DNA of 64,000 bases from Idiomarina sp. X4 (GCF_002808045.1 NZ_CP025000.1:62001-126000), one strand, 5' to 3'; numbered from the stretch's first letter, positions 36,777 to 47,861 are shown. The notes: generated by a model not told the origin, from the letters alone. A program made the numbers and translations.

Positions 36777-37196
36777 ATGAACAATAAAATTACCTACAGT
36801 ATTGGTGAACTGGCAAAACAATTTGACATTACCACTCGTAGCATCCGCTTCTACGAGGACGAAGGCCTGCTTTCACCAAAGCGACAGGGCCAGCAGCGCA
36901 TCTATACCAATAAAGACAGAGTCCGTTTAAAACTCATTTTACGGGGCAAACGCTTAGGCTTTTCGTTGGCTGAAACGCGTCGCCTGTTTGAGCTTTACGA
37001 CGCAGATAACAGCAGCGCTGCACAACTTCAAAAGGTACTTGAGCTTATTAGTGAGAAGAAAGTCTCACTCAAACAACAAATGGAAGACATTAATGTATTG
37101 CTGACGGAACTCAGCGGTCTGGAACAACGTTGCCAGGACGAACTTGAAGTTATTCAGCAGTCAACATCCAAAGTTCACTCTCAGGAGTCGTTATGA
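36777..37196 (+). CDS. liuR: MerR-family regulator LiuR
   Basis: The 139-residue protein has an N-terminal MerR helix-turn-helix ([35 protein letters not shown]) and a C-terminal dimerising coiled coil (about 75-125). It heads the liu operon, and its stop codon overlaps liuA as ATGA. LiuR proteins repress leucine/isovalerate degradation genes. No metal-binding cysteine cluster is present (the only cysteine is near the C-terminus), which argues against a metal sensor. Confidence 0.9.
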   Translation: MNNKITYSIGELAKQFDITTRSIRFYEDEGLLSPKRQGQQRIYTNKDRVRLKLILRGKRLGFSLAETRRLFELYDADNSSAAQLQKVLELISEKKVSLKQQMEDINVLLTELSGLEQRCQDELEVIQQSTSKVHSQESL

Positions 37197-38362
37197 TTAG
37201 TCAATACACCACCTTTAATTTTGGCCTCGGCGAAACCGCTGACATGATCCGTGAGCAAGTTAATGCGTTTGCTCGTGATGAAATTGCGCCGCGCGCAGCT
37301 GACATTGACGAGAAAAATGAATTTCCAAGCGATTTATGGCGTAAGCTTGGCGACATGGGTCTGCTCGGCTTAACCGTTGCTGAAGAATACGGTGGTTCGG
37401 GTATGGGCTACCTGGAGCACGTTATTGCTATGGAAGAAATTAGCCGAGCTTCAGCCTCAGTCGGTCTGAGTTACGGTGCTCATTCAAACCTTTGCGTGAA
37501 TCAAATTCACCGTAACGGTAATGAAGAGCAAAAGAAAAAGTACTTACCTAAGTTGTGTACTGGTGAACATGTTGGCGCCCTGGCAATGAGTGAACCTAAC
37601 GCAGGGTCGGATGTTGTCAGCATGAAGCTACGCGCTGAGAAAAAAGGCGACAAGTACATTCTGAATGGCAACAAAATGTGGATCACTAATGGTCCTGAAG
37701 CCAATGTTTTCGTGATTTATGCCAAAACCGAGCCTGAGAAAAATTCTCGCGGGATCACCGCATTTATCGTTGAAAAAGACACTCCAGGGTTCAGTCAGGC
37801 GCAAAAACTCGACAAACTGGGCATGCGTGGTTCAAACACCTGTGAGCTAGTATTCGAGAACGCTGAAGTTCCTGAAGAGAACATTCTGGGTGAATTGAAC
37901 GAAGGTGTTGCTGTACTCATGAGTGGTCTGGACTACGAGCGAGCGGTTCTGGCATCCGGGCCTTTAGGTATTATGCAAGCGTGTCTGGACACTTGCGTGC
38001 CTTATATTCACGACCGTAAACAGTTCGGGAAAGAAATTGGTGAATTCCAGTTGGTTCAGGGTAAAGTTGCTGATATGTACACTCGTACAAACGCCGCCCG
38101 CGCGTATGTTTATGCAGTTGCCCAGTCATGCGATCGTGGAGAGACGACTCGCAAAGACGCAGCTGGTGCTATTTTATACGCGGCTGAATTAGCCACTCAA
38201 TTGGCGCTAGACGCCATTCAATTATTAGGCGGTAACGGCTACATTAATGAATATCCTACTGGGCGCTTGTTGCGTGATGCTAAGCTGTATGAAATAGGCG
38301 CCGGCACTTCAGAAATTCGCCGCATGCTGATAGGTCGCGAAATCTTCAGCGAATCCAAATAA
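37193..38362 (+). CDS. liuA: Isovaleryl-CoA dehydrogenase
   Basis: LiuA oxidises isovaleryl-CoA to 3-methylcrotonyl-CoA with FAD and ETF. Visible motifs are [44 protein letters not shown] and [13 protein letters not shown]. The glutamate of [12 protein letters not shown] is in the place used as the catalytic base in isovaleryl-CoA dehydrogenases, unlike the C-terminal glutamate of other acyl-CoA dehydrogenases. The length is 389 residues. The ATG overlaps the liuR stop codon. Confidence 0.94.
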   Translation: MISQYTTFNFGLGETADMIREQVNAFARDEIAPRAADIDEKNEFPSDLWRKLGDMGLLGLTVAEEYGGSGMGYLEHVIAMEEISRASASVGLSYGAHSNLCVNQIHRNGNEEQKKKYLPKLCTGEHVGALAMSEPNAGSDVVSMKLRAEKKGDKYILNGNKMWITNGPEANVFVIYAKTEPEKNSRGITAFIVEKDTPGFSQAQKLDKLGMRGSNTCELVFENAEVPEENILGELNEGVAVLMSGLDYERAVLASGPLGIMQACLDTCVPYIHDRKQFGKEIGEFQLVQGKVADMYTRTNAARAYVYAVAQSCDRGETTRKDAAGAILYAAELATQLALDAIQLLGGNGYINEYPTGRLLRDAKLYEIGAGTSEIRRMLIGREIFSESK

Positions 38363-38376
38363 CAGGAGACTGCGCT

Positions 38377-39984
38377 GTGGCAATTTTATCGAGTAAAGTA
38401 AACACTCGTGACGAGCAGTACGCTGCAAATTACGAGTCGATGCAGGCTGTGGTTGACGACTTGCAGGAAAAAGCAGCACAAATACACCAAGGTGGTGGCC
38501 CTAAGTATCAGGAACGCCATTTGTCTCGCGGTAAATTACTACCGCGCGACCGCATTAACAAGTTGCTCGACGCCGGCTCGCCATTTTTAGAAATTGGCCA
38601 GTTTGCCGCCTGGGAATGCTATGAAGATTACGTTCCTGCTGCCGGCGTTGTCGCTGGCATTGGTCAGGTTGAAGGCACTGAGTGCATGATCATCGCCAAC
38701 GATGCCACCGTGAAAGGCGGCACCTACTACCCACTGACCGTGAAAAAGCACTTGCGCGCTCAGGAAATTGCCGAGCGTTGTCACTTGCCCTGCATTTACC
38801 TGGTGGACTCTGGCGGCGCTAACCTGCCTCGCCAGGATGAAGTATTCCCTGACAAAGAACATTTTGGGCGTATTTTCTTTAATCAGGCCAACATGTCAGC
38901 CAAAGGCATTCCGCAAATTGCAGTGGTTATGGGCCTGTGTACCGCCGGCGGCGCGTACGTACCCGCAATGGCCGATGAAAGCGTTATTGTTAAAGAGCAA
39001 GGTACTATTTTCTTAGCCGGTCCCCCGCTAGTTAAAGCGGCAACGGGTGAAGAAGTTTCAGCCGAAGAGCTTGGCGGCGCCGACGTGCACACTCGCATTT
39101 CCGGTGTTGCCGACCATTTTGCTCACAACGATGAGCATGCTTTAGCTTTAGCTCGCCGCTCGGTAGCACGCCTTAACCGAGGTGAGCCAACTCAGCTGGA
39201 CCGTCAACCATCAAAACCACCGCGTTACGACGCCAAAGAGCTGTACGGCATTGTTGGTACCGATTTGCGTAAGCCTTATGACGTTCACGAAGTCATTGCG
39301 CGCATTGTTGATGACTCTGACTTTGATGAATTTAAAGCCAACTACGGTAATACGCTGGTGACAGGTTTTGCCCGCATTGACGGCTACCCCGTTGGTATTG
39401 TCGCGAATAACGGCATCTTATTCTCCGAGTCGGCACAAAAAGGTGCTCACTTCATTGAACTTTGTGCCCAACGTAAAATTCCACTGGTGTTCTTACAAAA
39501 CATTACCGGCTTTATGGTCGGTAAAAAGTACGAAGCCGAAGGCATTGCCAAACACGGCGCGAAAATGGTTATGGCCGTTTCCTGTGCAAAAGTTCCTAAG
39601 TTTACCGTCTTAATTGGTGGTAGCTATGGTGCCGGTAACTACGGCATGTGTGGTCGCGCTTATGATCCAACCATGATGTTCATGTGGCCAAATGCCCGCA
39701 TCTCGGTCATGGGTGGTGAACAAGCGGCAGGCGTTATGGCACAGGTCACCAAAGACAATTTAGCCCGTAAAGGCGAAAGCCTGAGTGAAGAAAAAGAACA
39801 AGCGCTGAAAAAGCCGATTGTTGAGCAGTACGAGAAACAAGGTCACCCGTACTACGCGTCTGCCCGCTTATGGGACGACGGCATTATTGACCCGGCACAA
39901 ACGCGCGAAGTTCTGGCATTAAGCCTTGCCGCTTCATTAAATGCACCGATTGAAGACAGCCGTTTTGGCGTCTTCCGCATGTAA
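38377..39984 (+). CDS. liuB: Methylcrotonyl-CoA carboxylase, carboxyltransferase subunit
   Basis: The beta subunit of 3-methylcrotonyl-CoA carboxylase moves the carboxyl group from biotin to 3-methylcrotonyl-CoA. The 535 residues hold two crotonase-like halves; [16 protein letters not shown] and [18 protein letters not shown] are the conserved acyl-CoA and biotin contacts. The start is GTG at 38377 with GGAG 8 bases upstream. The partner subunit is LiuD, two genes downstream. Confidence 0.95.
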   Translation: MAILSSKVNTRDEQYAANYESMQAVVDDLQEKAAQIHQGGGPKYQERHLSRGKLLPRDRINKLLDAGSPFLEIGQFAAWECYEDYVPAAGVVAGIGQVEGTECMIIANDATVKGGTYYPLTVKKHLRAQEIAERCHLPCIYLVDSGGANLPRQDEVFPDKEHFGRIFFNQANMSAKGIPQIAVVMGLCTAGGAYVPAMADESVIVKEQGTIFLAGPPLVKAATGEEVSAEELGGADVHTRISGVADHFAHNDEHALALARRSVARLNRGEPTQLDRQPSKPPRYDAKELYGIVGTDLRKPYDVHEVIARIVDDSDFDEFKANYGNTLVTGFARIDGYPVGIVANNGILFSESAQKGAHFIELCAQRKIPLVFLQNITGFMVGKKYEAEGIAKHGAKMVMAVSCAKVPKFTVLIGGSYGAGNYGMCGRAYDPTMMFMWPNARISVMGGEQAAGVMAQVTKDNLARKGESLSEEKEQALKKPIVEQYEKQGHPYYASARLWDDGIIDPAQTREVLALSLAASLNAPIEDSRFGVFRM

Positions 39985-40000
39985 TCGGAGGTTATTTATT

Positions 40001-40786
40001 ATGGCAAAATACACCAATCTTGATATCAGCGATAAGGGTGTTGCGACGCTGACATTAAATCGTCCCGAGGTTCATAACGCCTTTGACGACGTAATGATTT
40101 CAGAATTGCTTCAGGCGTTAAAAAACGTCGAAGACAGTGAGCAAGCTCGAGTTCTTGTATTACGCTCTGAAGGCAAAAACTTTTCTGCCGGCGCAGACTT
40201 GAACTGGATGCGCTCTATGGCGGACAAAAACTATCAGCAAAACGTTGAAGACGCCGGTGAGCTTGGTTTATTAATGGAGCGTTTAGATTTGCTCAGCAAA
40301 CCAAGTATTGCGTTAGTTCAAGGCGCAGCCTTTGGCGGTGCCGTCGGTTTAGCCGCTTGTTGTGACATTGTACTGGCGCAACCACGCAGCAGCTTTTGCT
40401 TAAGTGAAGTCAAAATCGGACTGATACCAGCGGTTATTAGCCCTTATGTAGTCCGCACTATTGGCGAAAGGCAGTCTCGTCGTTACATGCTCACCGCAGA
40501 ACGCTTTTTCGCGGATGAAGCTCAAAAGCTTGGCCTAGTGAATGACGTTGTTGACGACTTTGACGAGCCGCTGAACAAATTACTCGATACGCTATTAGCT
40601 AACAGTCCTCAAGCCGTCACGGCCTGCAAGGAACTTATTCGCAACGTTGGTTCGCGTCCTATTAATAAAGACGTACGCGATCACACAATAAAAGCCATTG
40701 CAGAAATTCGCGTATCGGATGAAGGTCAGGAAGGCTTAAGTGCGTTTTTAGAAAAACGTCCTGCTGCCTGGCTCAATAAGAATTAA
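40001..40786 (+). CDS. liuC: Methylglutaconyl-CoA hydratase
   Basis: This 261-residue crotonase-family enzyme hydrates 3-methylglutaconyl-CoA to HMG-CoA. The oxyanion-hole segments are GKNFSAGADLNWM and QGAAFGGAVGLAACCDIV, and the catalytic region is FCLSEVKIGLIPAVISPYV. A frame opening at 39941 inside liuB is longer, but the ATG at 40001 follows CGGAGG and starts 16 bases after liuB. It lies between the two carboxylase subunit genes, as in other liu operons. Confidence 0.92.
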   Translation: MAKYTNLDISDKGVATLTLNRPEVHNAFDDVMISELLQALKNVEDSEQARVLVLRSEGKNFSAGADLNWMRSMADKNYQQNVEDAGELGLLMERLDLLSKPSIALVQGAAFGGAVGLAACCDIVLAQPRSSFCLSEVKIGLIPAVISPYVVRTIGERQSRRYMLTAERFFADEAQKLGLVNDVVDDFDEPLNKLLDTLLANSPQAVTACKELIRNVGSRPINKDVRDHTIKAIAEIRVSDEGQEGLSAFLEKRPAAWLNKN

Positions 40787-40800
40787 AAACAGGTCCCATT

Positions 40801-42771
40801 ATGATCAATACATTACTGATTGCGAACCGTGGTGAAATCGCTTGCCGTATTATTTCAACGGCAAAGAAAATGGGCATTCGCACTGTCGCAGTATACTCTG
40901 ACGCCGACCGCAACGCCCGCCACGTTAAGTTGGCTGACAATGCGGTTCACATTGGTCCTGCAGCTAGCACAGAGAGTTACCTGCGCAGCGACAAAATTAT
41001 TGCTGCAGCCAAACAAACGGGTGCCGAGGCTATCCATCCCGGTTATGGCTTTCTATCAGAGAACGAGGACTTTGCTGACGCGTGTCAGGTCAATGACATC
41101 ATCTTTGTTGGACCGCCAGTTGCTTCCATCGCAGCAATGGGTTCGAAGAGTGCTGCAAAGGCTATTATGCAGGACGCGGGAGTGCCATTGGTTCCGGGCT
41201 ATCATGGCAGCGAACAAGACACTGACACGTTAAAGGCAGAGGCCGAAAAAGTGGGCTTCCCACTGCTTTTAAAAGCCGCATACGGTGGCGGTGGTAAAGG
41301 CATGCGCGTGGTTGAAAACATGGGTGAGTTTGACGAAGCACTCAGCTCCGCCAAACGTGAAGCAAAGTCTTCTTTCGGTAACGACAAAGTGCTGTTGGAG
41401 CGATTTATTCGTAATCCTCGCCACGTGGAAATTCAGGTATTTACCGACGAACATGGCAATGCTGTCTATTTGGCCGAGCGTGACTGTTCAGTCCAACGCC
41501 GTCATCAAAAAGTACTGGAAGAAGCCCCTGCTCCAGCGCTGACTGAGAAAACCCGAAAAGACATGGGGGAAGCCGCTATTCGAGCCGCTCAAGCCATTGA
41601 TTATGTTGGTGCTGGTACGGTTGAGTTCCTGTTTGATCAAAGCGGCGAATTCTACTTTATGGAAATGAATACTCGCTTGCAGGTTGAGCACCCGGTGACG
41701 GAAATGATCACTGGACAGGACTTAGTTGAATGGCAATTACTGGTTGCTTCAGGTCAACCATTACCGCTTGCTCAAAATGATATTCAGGTTAACGGTCATG
41801 CGTTCGAAGCGCGTATTTACGCAGAAGATCCAGACAACGACTTCTTACCCTGCACCGGCATCATTAATCATTTACGCACACCAGCTGAAATAAACGGTGT
41901 ACGAATTGATACCGGCATTGAAGAAGGCGATGAAATTTCAGCTTTCTACGATCCAATGATCGCCAAGCTAATTGTCTGGGATACCGATCGAAGTCGTGCC
42001 CTGCTTCGTCTGCAGAAAGCATTGCGTGAATACCGGTTAACGGGGCTGACAACCAATATCGACTTTTTGCATCGTTTGGCATCGCACCCCGAGTTTGTGA
42101 ATACCAATTTAACCACCGAGTTCATTCAACAGCACCAAGAAGACTTGGCACCTGATTCGTCTGTGAACTATCAGCAAATTGCGACGGAAGCGGCGCTGTT
42201 CGATATTATTCAACGCCAACAGCAGCGTGGCAGCTCTCCTTGGCAAAGCGGTAATGCCTTTAGAATGAACTCAGCAGCAACGCACAACATCCCGCTGCAA
42301 TTCAATGATGACAATTACACCATTTCACTGACAGAAATTGGAAATGGTGAGTTTACCCAGCGTATCAGTGAAGAAACGATTCATTGGCAGGCTAGCCTAA
42401 CCGATGACAAGCTGACACTAACCGCAGGTGATATGCGTTACTCTCGCTATGTCAGCGCAGATGACCAACAAATTACCGTCTTTACCAACAATGGCCCTGT
42501 CACTTTCCATCGCCACCGTGTGGCTGATACCCTCTCTGATGATACAGCGCACGGCGGACACGTCGCGCCTATGAACGGCACGATTATGGAGGTGCTGGTG
42601 ACTAAAGGTGATACCGTCGAAAAAGATCAGGCGCTTGTCATTATGGAGGCGATGAAAATGGAGTACACCATACGCGCTGGCCATGACGGCGAAATCACCG
42701 ATATTTTCTTTGCCGCTGGCGATCTTGTCAGTGACGGCGATGAACTCATTGCTGTTAGCGAGACGGAGTAA
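40801..42771 (+). CDS. liuD: Methylcrotonyl-CoA carboxylase, biotin carboxylase/BCCP subunit
   Basis: The 656-residue alpha subunit has an N-terminal biotin carboxylase (LIANRGEIACRII; ATP-grasp loop KAAYGGGGKGMRVV; EMNTRLQVEHPVTE) and a C-terminal biotinyl domain with EAMKMEY, in which Lys619 should carry biotin. It provides the carboxybiotin used by LiuB. It starts 14 bases after liuC and ends 2 bases before liuE. A propionyl-CoA carboxylase role is unlikely given the neighbours. Confidence 0.94.
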   Translation: MINTLLIANRGEIACRIISTAKKMGIRTVAVYSDADRNARHVKLADNAVHIGPAASTESYLRSDKIIAAAKQTGAEAIHPGYGFLSENEDFADACQVNDIIFVGPPVASIAAMGSKSAAKAIMQDAGVPLVPGYHGSEQDTDTLKAEAEKVGFPLLLKAAYGGGGKGMRVVENMGEFDEALSSAKREAKSSFGNDKVLLERFIRNPRHVEIQVFTDEHGNAVYLAERDCSVQRRHQKVLEEAPAPALTEKTRKDMGEAAIRAAQAIDYVGAGTVEFLFDQSGEFYFMEMNTRLQVEHPVTEMITGQDLVEWQLLVASGQPLPLAQNDIQVNGHAFEARIYAEDPDNDFLPCTGIINHLRTPAEINGVRIDTGIEEGDEISAFYDPMIAKLIVWDTDRSRALLRLQKALREYRLTGLTTNIDFLHRLASHPEFVNTNLTTEFIQQHQEDLAPDSSVNYQQIATEAALFDIIQRQQQRGSSPWQSGNAFRMNSAATHNIPLQFNDDNYTISLTEIGNGEFTQRISEETIHWQASLTDDKLTLTAGDMRYSRYVSADDQQITVFTNNGPVTFHRHRVADTLSDDTAHGGHVAPMNGTIMEVLVTKGDTVEKDQALVIMEAMKMEYTIRAGHDGEITDIFFAAGDLVSDGDELIAVSETE

Positions 42772-42773
42772 CT

Positions 42774-43679
42774 ATGGCTATTGCAGAGCAGATTAAAATT
42801 GTTGAGGTAGGCCCGCGTGACGGTTTGCAGAACGAAACAACTGTGTCTGTTGAAGCTAAGGTCGCTCTTATCGAGGCTTTAGCTGATGCTGGCGTTTCTT
42901 ACATTGAAAGCGCCAGCTTCGTCAGCCCGAAATGGGTGCCCCAAATGGCTGACAGCATGGCAGTCATGGAAAAAGTGAATCGCCGTTCAGATGTTACTTA
43001 TGCCGGACTCACGCCGAATTTGAAAGGCTTTGAAGCGGCAGTTGCTACCAATATGGACGAAGTTGCCGTGTTTGGAGCCGCCTCCGAAGCCTTCACGCAA
43101 AAAAACATAAATTGCAGTATTGACGAGTCACTGGAGCGGTTCAAGCCAGTTATTGCCGCCGCCAAAGAGAAAAACATACCCGTTAGGGGTTATGTTTCCT
43201 GTGTACTAGGCTGTCCTTACCAAGGTGAAGTGCCACTGGAAAATGTCGTTAAAGTCGCCAAAGCGCTTTATGAAATGGGCTGTTATGAAGTTTCTTTAGG
43301 TGACACTATCGGTATTGGCACACCGCTTAAAGCTCAGGAAATGCTGGCTGCGGTTGCCGCGCAAGTACCGATGGAGAAGCTTGCCTTACATTTCCACAAT
43401 ACCTATGGACAAGCACTGGCCAATATCATGGCGTGCCTACCGTTAGGTGTTGCAACCATTGACTCTGCCGTTGCTGGCCTTGGGGGCTGCCCTTATGCCA
43501 AAGGCGCAAGCGGTAATGTTGCTACCGAGGACGTCGTTTACATGCTGAATGGTATGGGTATAAAGACCGGCATCGATTTAAATAGGCTTATAGCCGCAGG
43601 TGCTGGTATTTGTAAACAACTCAACCACGGACCTCGTTCACAAGTAGCTATTGCAGAATTAGCAAAACAAGGGGAATAA
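42774..43679 (+). CDS. liuE: Hydroxymethylglutaryl-CoA lyase
   Basis: LiuE splits HMG-CoA into acetyl-CoA and acetoacetate. The TIM-barrel signatures EVGPRDGLQNE and ALHFHNTYGQALAN bind the metal, and the catalytic cysteine loop GLGGCPYAKGASGNVATED is complete. The length is 301 residues. It lies 2 bases after liuD, with acetoacetyl-CoA synthetase 1 base downstream, so its product is passed directly to the next enzyme. Confidence 0.95.
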   Translation: MAIAEQIKIVEVGPRDGLQNETTVSVEAKVALIEALADAGVSYIESASFVSPKWVPQMADSMAVMEKVNRRSDVTYAGLTPNLKGFEAAVATNMDEVAVFGAASEAFTQKNINCSIDESLERFKPVIAAAKEKNIPVRGYVSCVLGCPYQGEVPLENVVKVAKALYEMGCYEVSLGDTIGIGTPLKAQEMLAAVAAQVPMEKLALHFHNTYGQALANIMACLPLGVATIDSAVAGLGGCPYAKGASGNVATEDVVYMLNGMGIKTGIDLNRLIAAGAGICKQLNHGPRSQVAIAELAKQGE

Positions 43680-43680
43680 A

Positions 43681-45624
43681 ATGACTTCAGAAGCATTATG
43701 GCAACCGTCAGCGGATACCATTGCCAATGCCCGCATGACCGATTTCCTGCAGCAAGTTAATACGGCAAAAGGTCTCGCGTTGGCCAACTATCACGACCTT
43801 TACCAATGGTCGGTTGATAATGACGAAAGCTTCTGGTCAATGATATGGGACTACTTTGATGTTATTGGAGAGAAAGGCGCCACCGTTGTCACCGATAAAG
43901 ATAAAATGCCGGGCGCAAGATGGTTTCCTGAAGCAAAACTGAATTTTGCAGAAAACTTGTTGCGACACAAAGATAATAAAATTGCGCTAATTTTCCGGGG
44001 TGAGAATGGCGCCCGGCAGCAGCTTACTTACGCGGAGCTTTATCGCCGTGTTGCTGCGTTTGCCGCCGGGCTTCGTCAACAAGGTGTCACCGCTGGGGAC
44101 CGCGTTGCAGCCATGATGCCAAACTGCATAGAAACCATTATTGGCATGCTGGCTACAACCAGTATGGGTGCAATTTGGTCATCCTGTTCGCCTGATTTCG
44201 GCGTGCAGGGTGTATTGGACCGGTTTGGCCAAATTGAGCCAAAGGTGCTAATTACCGTAGATGGCTACTTCTACAACGGCAAAAACCTTAATATAAAAGA
44301 CAAGACTGCCGATATTGTCGAACAAATTCCCAGCATTGAAGCCACAGTAATCGTTAATTTTAGTGACCAAACGGACACGTTAAGTGGCAGCTCAGTTGTT
44401 TCGTGGGACAAGTTTTGCGACGACAGCGCCACTCAAATTGAGTTTATCGAGCGCGATTTTAATGACCCGCTTTATATCATGTTCTCATCCGGTACAACCG
44501 GTGTTCCAAAGTGCATTATTCACGGTACTGGCGGTACCCTATTACAGCACTTGAAAGAGCATGGCTTGCACACCGACCTGGATACTGAAGACAACCTTTT
44601 TTACTTCACCACTTGTGGCTGGATGATGTGGAACTGGCTAGTCAGCGGCTTAGCGGTTGGCGCAACCCTGACCTTATTTGATGGATCACCGTTTGCGCCA
44701 GAGCCGGAGTTCCTATGGGATGTAGCCGACGAAGAAGACATTACTGTTTTTGGTACCAGTGCTAAGTATCTTGCTGCACTTGAGAAGGCGGGTGTAAAAC
44801 CTAAAGAAAGCCATCAACTTGAAAAATTAAGAAGCATACTGACAACAGGCTCAGTGTTGCCACCTGAAAGTTTTGACTATGTGTATCGAGACATAAAAAA
44901 AGATCTCTGCTTGTCTTCTATTTCAGGGGGTACTGATATCATTTCATGCTTTGCGCTGGGATGCCCTATTCTGCCCGTCTACCGCGGCGAACTTCAGTGC
45001 CGTGGCCTCGGCCTGGCAGTGAATATCTATGACGACAATGGCCATCCCATACGCGGTGAAAAAGGCGAGCTGGTTTGCGAAAACTCATTCCCGTGCATGC
45101 CCGTTGGCTTCTGGGGAGATGACAACGGCGAACGCTACTTCAACGCCTATTTTGCTCGTTTTGACAATACTTGGGCACATGGCGACTTCGCTGAGTTAAC
45201 TGAACACAACGGTATAATTATCCACGGTCGTTCAGATGCCGTTCTTAATCCTGGCGGCGTTCGTATCGGTACTGCCGAGATTTACCGACAGGTGGAAAAA
45301 GTTGATAAGGTACTTGAAAGTATCGCGGTTGGACAACAATACGACGGCGATGAACGCGTGGTTCTTTTTGTTAAATTACGCGAGGGTATTGAGCTTACCG
45401 ATGACCTCAAGCAAACTATTGCAAAAACCATAAGGGCAAACGCAACGCCACGTCATGTGCCAGCCGTAATTTTGCAGGTTGAGGACATACCCCGTACTAT
45501 AAGTGGTAAGATTGTCGAGTTGGCCGTGCGCAACGTGATTCATGGCGAGCCCGTTAAAAATACAGACGCACTAGCGAACCCTGAAGCACTCGAATACTTC
45601 AGGGACATAGAGGAGCTACGCTAA
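43681..45624 (+). CDS. aacS: Acetoacetyl-CoA synthetase
   Basis: The 647-residue AMP-forming ligase activates the acetoacetate made by LiuE. Motifs are MFSSGTTGVPKCIIHGTGG (ATP loop), TTCGWMMWNWLVSGL, SGGTDIISCFALGCP, and the C-terminal lysine in PRTISGKIVELAV. It resembles acetoacetate-CoA ligase rather than acetyl-CoA synthetase. With the thiolase upstream it gives a route that recovers both acetyl-CoA units using ATP, in place of a succinyl-CoA transferase. Confidence 0.93.
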   Translation: MTSEALWQPSADTIANARMTDFLQQVNTAKGLALANYHDLYQWSVDNDESFWSMIWDYFDVIGEKGATVVTDKDKMPGARWFPEAKLNFAENLLRHKDNKIALIFRGENGARQQLTYAELYRRVAAFAAGLRQQGVTAGDRVAAMMPNCIETIIGMLATTSMGAIWSSCSPDFGVQGVLDRFGQIEPKVLITVDGYFYNGKNLNIKDKTADIVEQIPSIEATVIVNFSDQTDTLSGSSVVSWDKFCDDSATQIEFIERDFNDPLYIMFSSGTTGVPKCIIHGTGGTLLQHLKEHGLHTDLDTEDNLFYFTTCGWMMWNWLVSGLAVGATLTLFDGSPFAPEPEFLWDVADEEDITVFGTSAKYLAALEKAGVKPKESHQLEKLRSILTTGSVLPPESFDYVYRDIKKDLCLSSISGGTDIISCFALGCPILPVYRGELQCRGLGLAVNIYDDNGHPIRGEKGELVCENSFPCMPVGFWGDDNGERYFNAYFARFDNTWAHGDFAELTEHNGIIIHGRSDAVLNPGGVRIGTAEIYRQVEKVDKVLESIAVGQQYDGDERVVLFVKLREGIELTDDLKQTIAKTIRANATPRHVPAVILQVEDIPRTISGKIVELAVRNVIHGEPVKNTDALANPEALEYFRDIEELR

Positions 45625-45627
45625 GTA

Positions 45628-47844
45628 ATGATGTTTATTCAGGGGTCGCGGCAAGCCGTTATCGCGGCAGTTGTGGGAGTGGCTGTCACTCTCACCGCAT
45701 TTTTCTATCTGCGATACACTGAAAATGAGCAGGCTCATGAAGCACTTGAGACGGAAGCCTACAGTTTACAGCGAGATATTCGTCAGAGCCTTGTGTCACA
45801 TCTATTCGTCGCTGAACTACTGGCTCGCGAGTGGGAACGAAGCGAAATAAACTTGAGCTCCCGACGCAGTGCTGACGCAGACATTGTTACGCTTTACTAC
45901 CCCAACGTGCAGAATGTGGTTTGGCTTGATGACAGCCAGACAATCCAGTTTCTGTATCCAAGAAATGAACAAACCGCATTGGTGGGCTCCGTATTCTCCG
46001 GCAGCTCACTCAGTGCTCAGCTCAGTCAATCACAAAATAACCGCCACGCGATGATGGGCTATGCCGGGAACTTGGGTCAGTTAAGCAGTGATATCGCCAT
46101 TTTTGTTCGGGTTCAACGTTCCGACACCCCAGGTTTCTTAGGCTTCATAATAAGCTTGCAGAGCATGTTCAACAACGTCATTCGCACCAATATCAGCGAA
46201 GGATTTCAAGTCAGTATTAGTAACGATTCAGGTGTACTCTACGAATTTGCAGGCGATCCGTCGTTGAAAGATGACTGGACACACAGCCGTCGCTTGCAGG
46301 TTGTCGGCAATAGCTGGGAACTGTCGGTTTGGTCAACCACTGAACACATGAGCGATCTTCGTGGAGCCGTTTCTGTAGCGGTTTTACTTGCCGGATTGTT
46401 TATCACGGCAGCGCTGACCTTTGTACTGTATATCCTGGGGCAAAGTCGTTTTAAAGCACAACAACTAGCGGATGCTAATATTGAGCTTTACAGTGAAATT
46501 GATGAGCGTGAGCGTGTTGAAAAACAAATGGCCTACCTGGCGGAGCACGACCCTCTTACCGGTCTTATTAATAGAAATGCACTAAAACGTATTTTGGGCG
46601 AATGGTTAGAAAGAACCGACACCCGAACAAACTCGGCATTGTTGTTTATTGATCTCGACCGATTCAAAGAAGTTAATGATGCGCTGGGACATACCGTCGG
46701 CGATGAACTGTTAAGACGTGTCGCGCGTCGAATTAATAAGCTGGCTCCAGCCGACAGCCAACTCGCTCGCGTTGGCGGTGACGAGTTCCTGCTGGCAATT
46801 GAAAGCACAGAAAGTCGAGAACAGGTAGTCACACTGGCAGAGCGATTACTCCAGGCTTTGGATGCACACTTCTTTGTCGATGTTTATGAGCTTTTCATCA
46901 GCGCCTCTATTGGCATTACATTTGCTGAAGACGCCGATTTTAATGCCGAGTACTTTATTCGTAATGCCGACACCGCACTTTATCAAGCTAAAGAACAGGG
47001 TCGTAATACCTACAAAATTTATGATAAAGCCATTCATAAAGATTTAACTAAAAAACTCGAACTGGTTAAACGCTTGCGTCATGCGGTGAATAAACAGCAG
47101 CTGACTGTTTATTACCAGCCTAAAGTCGAGCTTAGTAGTCGACGTATTACCGGTTTTGAAGCGTTAGTTCGCTGGGTAGGTGAAGACGGTTCCATCATTC
47201 CGCCGGATAAGTTTATTCCGTTAGCGGAGGATACCGGTTTAATTATTCCTATTTCAGAATACGTTATGCGCGAATCGTTTTTGCAGCTGAAACAATGGCA
47301 TGAGCTTGGCTTCACTGAACTGAGTATTGCGATTAATATTTCAGGTAAGCAGCTTCACCTGCCGGATTTTGCCGACGATGTTATCGAAAAGGTTAATGAA
47401 ACCAAACTGCCCCCGAATAAAGTTGAACTTGAGCTTACCGAGCAAGTTTTTATTGAGAATATACAGTCGCACACACGTTTTATGCACTCAGTGCGTGAAT
47501 ACGGCATGTCATTAGCCATTGATGATTTTGGTGTGGGTTATTCGTCACTTTCTTATTTAAAGAACTTCCCGGTAACGTCGCTGAAAATTGATCGCTCCTT
47601 CGTGAAGGACTTACCGGATAACGAGGATGATGCGACAATTACTCAAACGATCATTAGTTTAGCACGCAACTTAAATATCCAATTGGTTGCTGAAGGCATT
47701 GAAACGGAAGAACAAGTTGAGTTCCTGCTGCATAGAGAGTGTGCGACCGGTCAGGGTTACTTATTCAGTAAGCCTATTCCCGCTCAACAAGTGACTCAAT
47801 TATTACAGCAGTACAACGGGCTAATACCAATACAAATAGCCTGA
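45628..47844 (+). CDS. Membrane GGDEF-EAL protein (dual c-di-GMP enzyme)
   Basis: The 738 residues comprise a membrane segment (about 10-27), a periplasmic sensor of some 200 residues, a second membrane segment (about 245-272), then GGDEF and EAL domains. The cyclase site ARVGGDEFLLAIE is intact but the RxxD inhibition site is missing. The EAL domain keeps FEALVRW, INISGKQL, ELTEQVFIE, IDDFGVGYSSLSYLK, LKIDRSF and AEGIET, so phosphodiesterase activity is expected. It starts 3 bases after aacS, which suggests it is read as part of the liu operon. Confidence 0.92.
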   Translation: MMFIQGSRQAVIAAVVGVAVTLTAFFYLRYTENEQAHEALETEAYSLQRDIRQSLVSHLFVAELLAREWERSEINLSSRRSADADIVTLYYPNVQNVVWLDDSQTIQFLYPRNEQTALVGSVFSGSSLSAQLSQSQNNRHAMMGYAGNLGQLSSDIAIFVRVQRSDTPGFLGFIISLQSMFNNVIRTNISEGFQVSISNDSGVLYEFAGDPSLKDDWTHSRRLQVVGNSWELSVWSTTEHMSDLRGAVSVAVLLAGLFITAALTFVLYILGQSRFKAQQLADANIELYSEIDERERVEKQMAYLAEHDPLTGLINRNALKRILGEWLERTDTRTNSALLFIDLDRFKEVNDALGHTVGDELLRRVARRINKLAPADSQLARVGGDEFLLAIESTESREQVVTLAERLLQALDAHFFVDVYELFISASIGITFAEDADFNAEYFIRNADTALYQAKEQGRNTYKIYDKAIHKDLTKKLELVKRLRHAVNKQQLTVYYQPKVELSSRRITGFEALVRWVGEDGSIIPPDKFIPLAEDTGLIIPISEYVMRESFLQLKQWHELGFTELSIAINISGKQLHLPDFADDVIEKVNETKLPPNKVELELTEQVFIENIQSHTRFMHSVREYGMSLAIDDFGVGYSSLSYLKNFPVTSLKIDRSFVKDLPDNEDDATITQTIISLARNLNIQLVAEGIETEEQVEFLLHRECATGQGYLFSKPIPAQQVTQLLQQYNGLIPIQIA

Positions 47845-47861
47845 ATAAAGTGGAGGTTCAC

